The notes under the pieces are model-generated. The model saw nothing but the letters and a program-made list of their open reading frames with translations, was not told the origin of the DNA and made no database searches. From positions 2,770,501-2,834,500 of the forward strand of contig NZ_CABVGP010000001.1 in NCBI RefSeq assembly GCF_902497555.1: a stretch of 64,000 bases of DNA. Reading direction: 5' to 3'. Both the position numbers and the translations under genes were made by a program. Numbering within the stretch: position 1 is the first letter of the stretch; each line of letters starts with the position of its first letter. The stretch is from Amycolatopsis camponoti. Lineage in GTDB: Bacteria; Actinomycetota; Actinomycetes; Mycobacteriales; Pseudonocardiaceae. This document shows, one piece after another, positions 61,777-64,000 of the stretch.

Positions 61777-62640
61777 GTGCGCCACGGCATCGTCCTGCTG
61801 CCCGAGCAGCGCTGGTCCGCCGCGCGGGACCGCTGGCGCCGCGCCGAAGAGCTCGGGTTCGACCACGCCTGGACCTACGACCACCTGATGTGGCGCTGGC
61901 TGCGCGACGAAACCTGGTTCGGCTGCCTGCCGACGCTGACCGCCGCCGCCGGGGTGACGTCGAAGATGCGGCTCGGCTCGCTCGTCGCGACGCCGACGTT
62001 CCGCCACCCGGTGCCGTTCGCCAAGGAGCTGATGACGCTCGACGACATTTCCGGCGGCCGGCTGATCTGCGGCGTCGGCTCCGGGGCCGGGGGGTACGAC
62101 GAGAGCGTCTTCGGCGTCGCACCTTCGGGGAGCCGGTCCGGGCGGTTCGCGGAGTTCCTCGAGCTGACGGAACTGCTGCTGCGGCAGCCGCTCACGTCGT
62201 ACGAGGGCGAGTACTACCGCTGCGAGGACGCGCGGATGGAACCGGGCTGCGTGCAGCGGCCGCGGCTGCCGTTCGCGGTGGCGGCCACCGGCCCGAAGGC
62301 GATGGGCCTGGCCGCGCGGTACGGCGAAACGTGGCTCACCGCCGGCGCGCCGGGCCGCTTCGACGCCCGCCGCTGGGACCTGGTCGTGCCGGAGCTGAAG
62401 GACCAGCTCCGGGCGTTCGAAGACGCCTGCGTCGCGGTCGGCCGGGATCCGGCGTCGGCGGGGAAGCTGCTGGTGACCGGCGCGACCGTCGGGGGCGTGC
62501 TGGACTCCGCGCAGTCCTTCCGGGACGCCTCGGGCACGTTCGCCGACCTGGGCTTCACCGACCTGGTCGTGCACTGGCCCCGCGAATCCGAGCCCTACCA
62601 AGGGGATGAGCGGGTCCTCGACGAGCTGGACCTGTCCTGA
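61777..62640 (+). CDS. F420-dependent reductase of the LLM family (LmbY/TomJ-type)
   Basis: 287 residues, GTG start 3 bp after the previous stop. Luciferase-like barrel: ARDRWRRAEELGFDHAWTYDHLMWR, LVATPTFRHPVPFAKELMTLDDISGGRL (F420-phosphate region), GVGSGAGGYDES and GLAARYGETWLTAGAPG. In the lincomycin and PBD pathways the homologue reduces a double bond of the pyrroline intermediate with F420H2. The position between the DOPA enzymes and the PhzF-like gene is the same as in those pathways. It could in principle be FMN-dependent; context argues for F420. Confidence 0.85.
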   Translation: MRHGIVLLPEQRWSAARDRWRRAEELGFDHAWTYDHLMWRWLRDETWFGCLPTLTAAAGVTSKMRLGSLVATPTFRHPVPFAKELMTLDDISGGRLICGVGSGAGGYDESVFGVAPSGSRSGRFAEFLELTELLLRQPLTSYEGEYYRCEDARMEPGCVQRPRLPFAVAATGPKAMGLAARYGETWLTAGAPGRFDARRWDLVVPELKDQLRAFEDACVAVGRDPASAGKLLVTGATVGGVLDSAQSFRDASGTFADLGFTDLVVHWPRESEPYQGDERVLDELDLS

Positions 62641-62650
62641 GAGGAGCAGC

Positions 62651-63520
62651 ATGCCCGCGTACGAGATCGTCAACATGTTCGCCGACCACGTCTACGCCGG
62701 CAGCGCGCTCGGCGTCGTCCCGCGGGCCGGTGACCTCGACCCCGCGGGCATGCAGGCACTGGCGCGCGAGATCAACCACACCGAGACCGCGTTCGTCCTG
62801 CCGCCCACCGGCACCGGCGCGGACTACCGGGTCCGGGTCTTCACCCCTGCGGCCGAATCGCCCTTCGGTGGGCATTCCAGCGTCGGCACCGCGGTCACGC
62901 TCGCGCGGCTCGGGCTGGTGCCCGCCGGGCGGGTCGTGCAGGAGTGCGGCCCGAAGCTGCTGCCCCTCGACGTGACCGCCGAGGCGGGCAAGATCACCGC
63001 GAACGACCCCCTGGAGAGCGTGCCGCTCGATCCGGGGCTCCTGCTCGGCGCCGTCGGCCTGCCCGCCCCCGCAGCCGACGGCGCCCGCCCCGCGGCGTGC
63101 GGGTTCGGCCCGGCGTTCCACTTCCTCCCGGTGCGCGCGGACGCCGTCGCGGCCGCGGCGCCCGACTTCGCCCGGATGGCCGCCGCGGACCTCGCCGACG
63201 TGCTCGTGTTCGGCTGGGACCCGGCGACCCGCACCGCGCACGGCCGGCTGTTCGCGCCCGGCTACGGGATGCCCGAGGACCCGGCGTGCTCGTCGGCCGC
63301 GCTCGGGCTCGGCGTCTGGCTCGTCGAGGCGGGGTGGCTCGGCGGCGACGGATCCCACGACTTCACGCTGCGCCAAGGACGTGAGCAGGGGCGTCCGTCC
63401 ACTTTGTACTGCTCGGTCCGGGTCGCCGACGGCCGGCCGGTGTCTGCCTCGGTCTCCGGTGCCGTGCTGCCGGCGGGCGCCGGCGAGCTGGCCGACCCGG
63501 ACCGCGAGAAGGGAAGCTGA
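62651..63520 (+). CDS. PhzF-like isomerase of the hydropyrrole pathway (LmbX/TomK-type)
   Basis: 289 residues from the ATG at 62651 with GAGGAGCAGC in front. PhzF/diaminopimelate-epimerase fold: catalytic Glu in INHTETAFVLPP (about residue 43), FTPAAESPFGGHSSVGTA (about 67-84) and GYGMPEDPACSSAALGLGVWL. In phenazine makers PhzF isomerises DHHA, and DHHA is formed in this cluster, so a phenazine-type role must be considered. However, PhzA/B and PhzG are absent, and the gene is embedded in the DOPA-derived set. The LmbX-type double-bond isomerase is therefore the better call. Confidence 0.85.
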   Translation: MPAYEIVNMFADHVYAGSALGVVPRAGDLDPAGMQALAREINHTETAFVLPPTGTGADYRVRVFTPAAESPFGGHSSVGTAVTLARLGLVPAGRVVQECGPKLLPLDVTAEAGKITANDPLESVPLDPGLLLGAVGLPAPAADGARPAACGFGPAFHFLPVRADAVAAAAPDFARMAAADLADVLVFGWDPATRTAHGRLFAPGYGMPEDPACSSAALGLGVWLVEAGWLGGDGSHDFTLRQGREQGRPSTLYCSVRVADGRPVSASVSGAVLPAGAGELADPDREKGS

Positions 63521-63521
63521 G

Positions 63522-64000
63522 GTGCTCGACCGACCCGAACTGCTCGGCACCCGCGGGGCCGTGTCCTCCACGCACTGGCTGGCTTCGGCCGCCGGCACGG
63601 CGATGTTCGACCTCGGGGGCAACGCCTTCGACGCGGCCGTCGCGACGGCGCTCGTCATCCAGGTCGTCGAACCGCACCTCAACGGCCCGGGCGGCGACGT
63701 CCCGATCCTGGTGCACGACGGCGCGACCGGCGACGTCGAGGTGATCTGCGGCCAGGGCCCGATGCCGGAAGCCGCGACACCCCAGGCGTTCCGCGACCGC
63801 GGCGTCGACGCGATCCCCGGCTCCGGGCTGCTGCCGGCGGTCGTGCCCGGCGCGTTCGGCGCGTGGCTGCGGCTGCTGCGCGACCGCGGCCGCCTCGACC
63901 TCGGCACCGTGCTCGCCCCGGCCATCGCCTACGCCGAGGACGGCTTTCCGCTGCTGCCCAAGGCGGCGGACATGATCGCGGTGCTCGCGCCGCTGTTCCG
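63522..64000 (+). CDS. gamma-glutamyltransferase homologue (LmbA/TomL-type), 5' part
   Basis: 159 complete codons, cut by the right edge of the window; GTG at 63522, 2 bp after the previous stop, with GAAGGGAAGCTGAG upstream. N-terminal GGT features: GAVSSTHWLASAAGTAMFDLGGNAFDAAVATAL, VVEPHLNGPGGDVPIL and PAVVPGAFGAWLRLL read in pieces. In the lincomycin and PBD hydropyrrole pathways a GGT homologue removes the oxalyl side chain by C-C bond cleavage. The autoprocessing Thr and active site lie beyond the edge, so activity cannot be judged. Confidence 0.87.
   Translation, partial: MLDRPELLGTRGAVSSTHWLASAAGTAMFDLGGNAFDAAVATALVIQVVEPHLNGPGGDVPILVHDGATGDVEVICGQGPMPEAATPQAFRDRGVDAIPGSGLLPAVVPGAFGAWLRLLRDRGRLDLGTVLAPAIAYAEDGFPLLPKAADMIAVLAPLF

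Noticed and set aside
52834..63520. Phenazine gene cluster (PhzC, PhzD, PhzE and a PhzF-like gene present)
   Set aside because: PhzA/B and PhzG are missing, an NRPS with reductive release is present, and the PhzF-like gene sits among DOPA-dioxygenase, tyrosine-hydroxylase and GGT homologues, which is the hydropyrrole set.

Overview
The window is 64 kb of uniformly very GC-rich DNA. It has GTG/ATG starts, strong GGAGG-type ribosome binding sites, many 1-4 nt stop/start overlaps, many ECF sigma, TetR and two-component genes, an F420-type oxidoreductase and an Asp23/AmaP operon. This points to a filamentous actinomycete. Codon use and gene content suggest a Pseudonocardiaceae member such as Amycolatopsis, but that is inference and no rRNA or marker gene is present to prove it.

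Layout. 1-9.8 kb: end of a DUF1048 gene, an ECF sigma factor with a coupled membrane protein, a beta-lactamase-fold hydrolase, a NarL-type two-component system, a secreted tripeptidyl-aminopeptidase-like lipoprotein, and a membrane M48 peptidase with a small partner. 10-13.8 kb: YheO-like regulator plus PLP dehydratase, then a TetR gene divergent from an aldo/keto reductase. 14-18 kb: a SigK/RskA pair divergent from a membrane molybdopterin oxidoreductase and a fasciclin lipoprotein; all three transcription units carry the same SigK-like promoter. 18-24 kb: RsbW-like kinase, SRPBCC protein, ferritin-like Tat protein, two low-complexity secreted proteins (one a Gly/Asn/Ser repeat protein) and an SCO6745-like protein. 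24-31 kb: an AfsR-like SARP/NB-ARC/TPR regulator, a polytopic membrane protein and an OmpR/EnvZ-type pair. 31-33.6 kb: a fully coupled six-gene Asp23/AmaP envelope operon. 33.6-43 kb: SGNH hydrolase, HTH regulator, degenerate GGDEF-EAL protein, NmrA-like reductase with divergent TetR, a FadD17-like acyl-CoA ligase with a KstR-type box, and a monooxygenase/amine-oxidase pair.

43.1-64 kb (continuing past the right edge): a biosynthetic gene cluster that I read as a pyrrolobenzodiazepine (PBD) pathway. Its parts are (a) a short UvrA-like ABC protein of the DrrC type (self-resistance to a DNA-alkylating product) with a divergent MarR gene; (b) an A-T plus C-A-T-reductase NRPS pair, the standard PBD assembly line; (c) DAHP synthase, PhzE-like ADIC synthase, PhzD-like isochorismatase and an SDR, which together would make 3-hydroxyanthranilate from chorismate, as in the limazepine route; (d) an HpaB/HpaC-type two-component monooxygenase and an O-methyltransferase for ring decoration; (e) L-DOPA 2,3-dioxygenase, heme tyrosine 3-hydroxylase, F420-dependent reductase, PhzF-like isomerase and a gamma-glutamyltransferase homologue (cut by the window edge), the set used in PBDs, lincomycin and hormaomycin to make the 4-alkyl/alkylidene hydropyrrole unit from tyrosine. 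The two acyl units would be joined on the NRPS and released reductively as an aldehyde that closes to the DNA-reactive imine.
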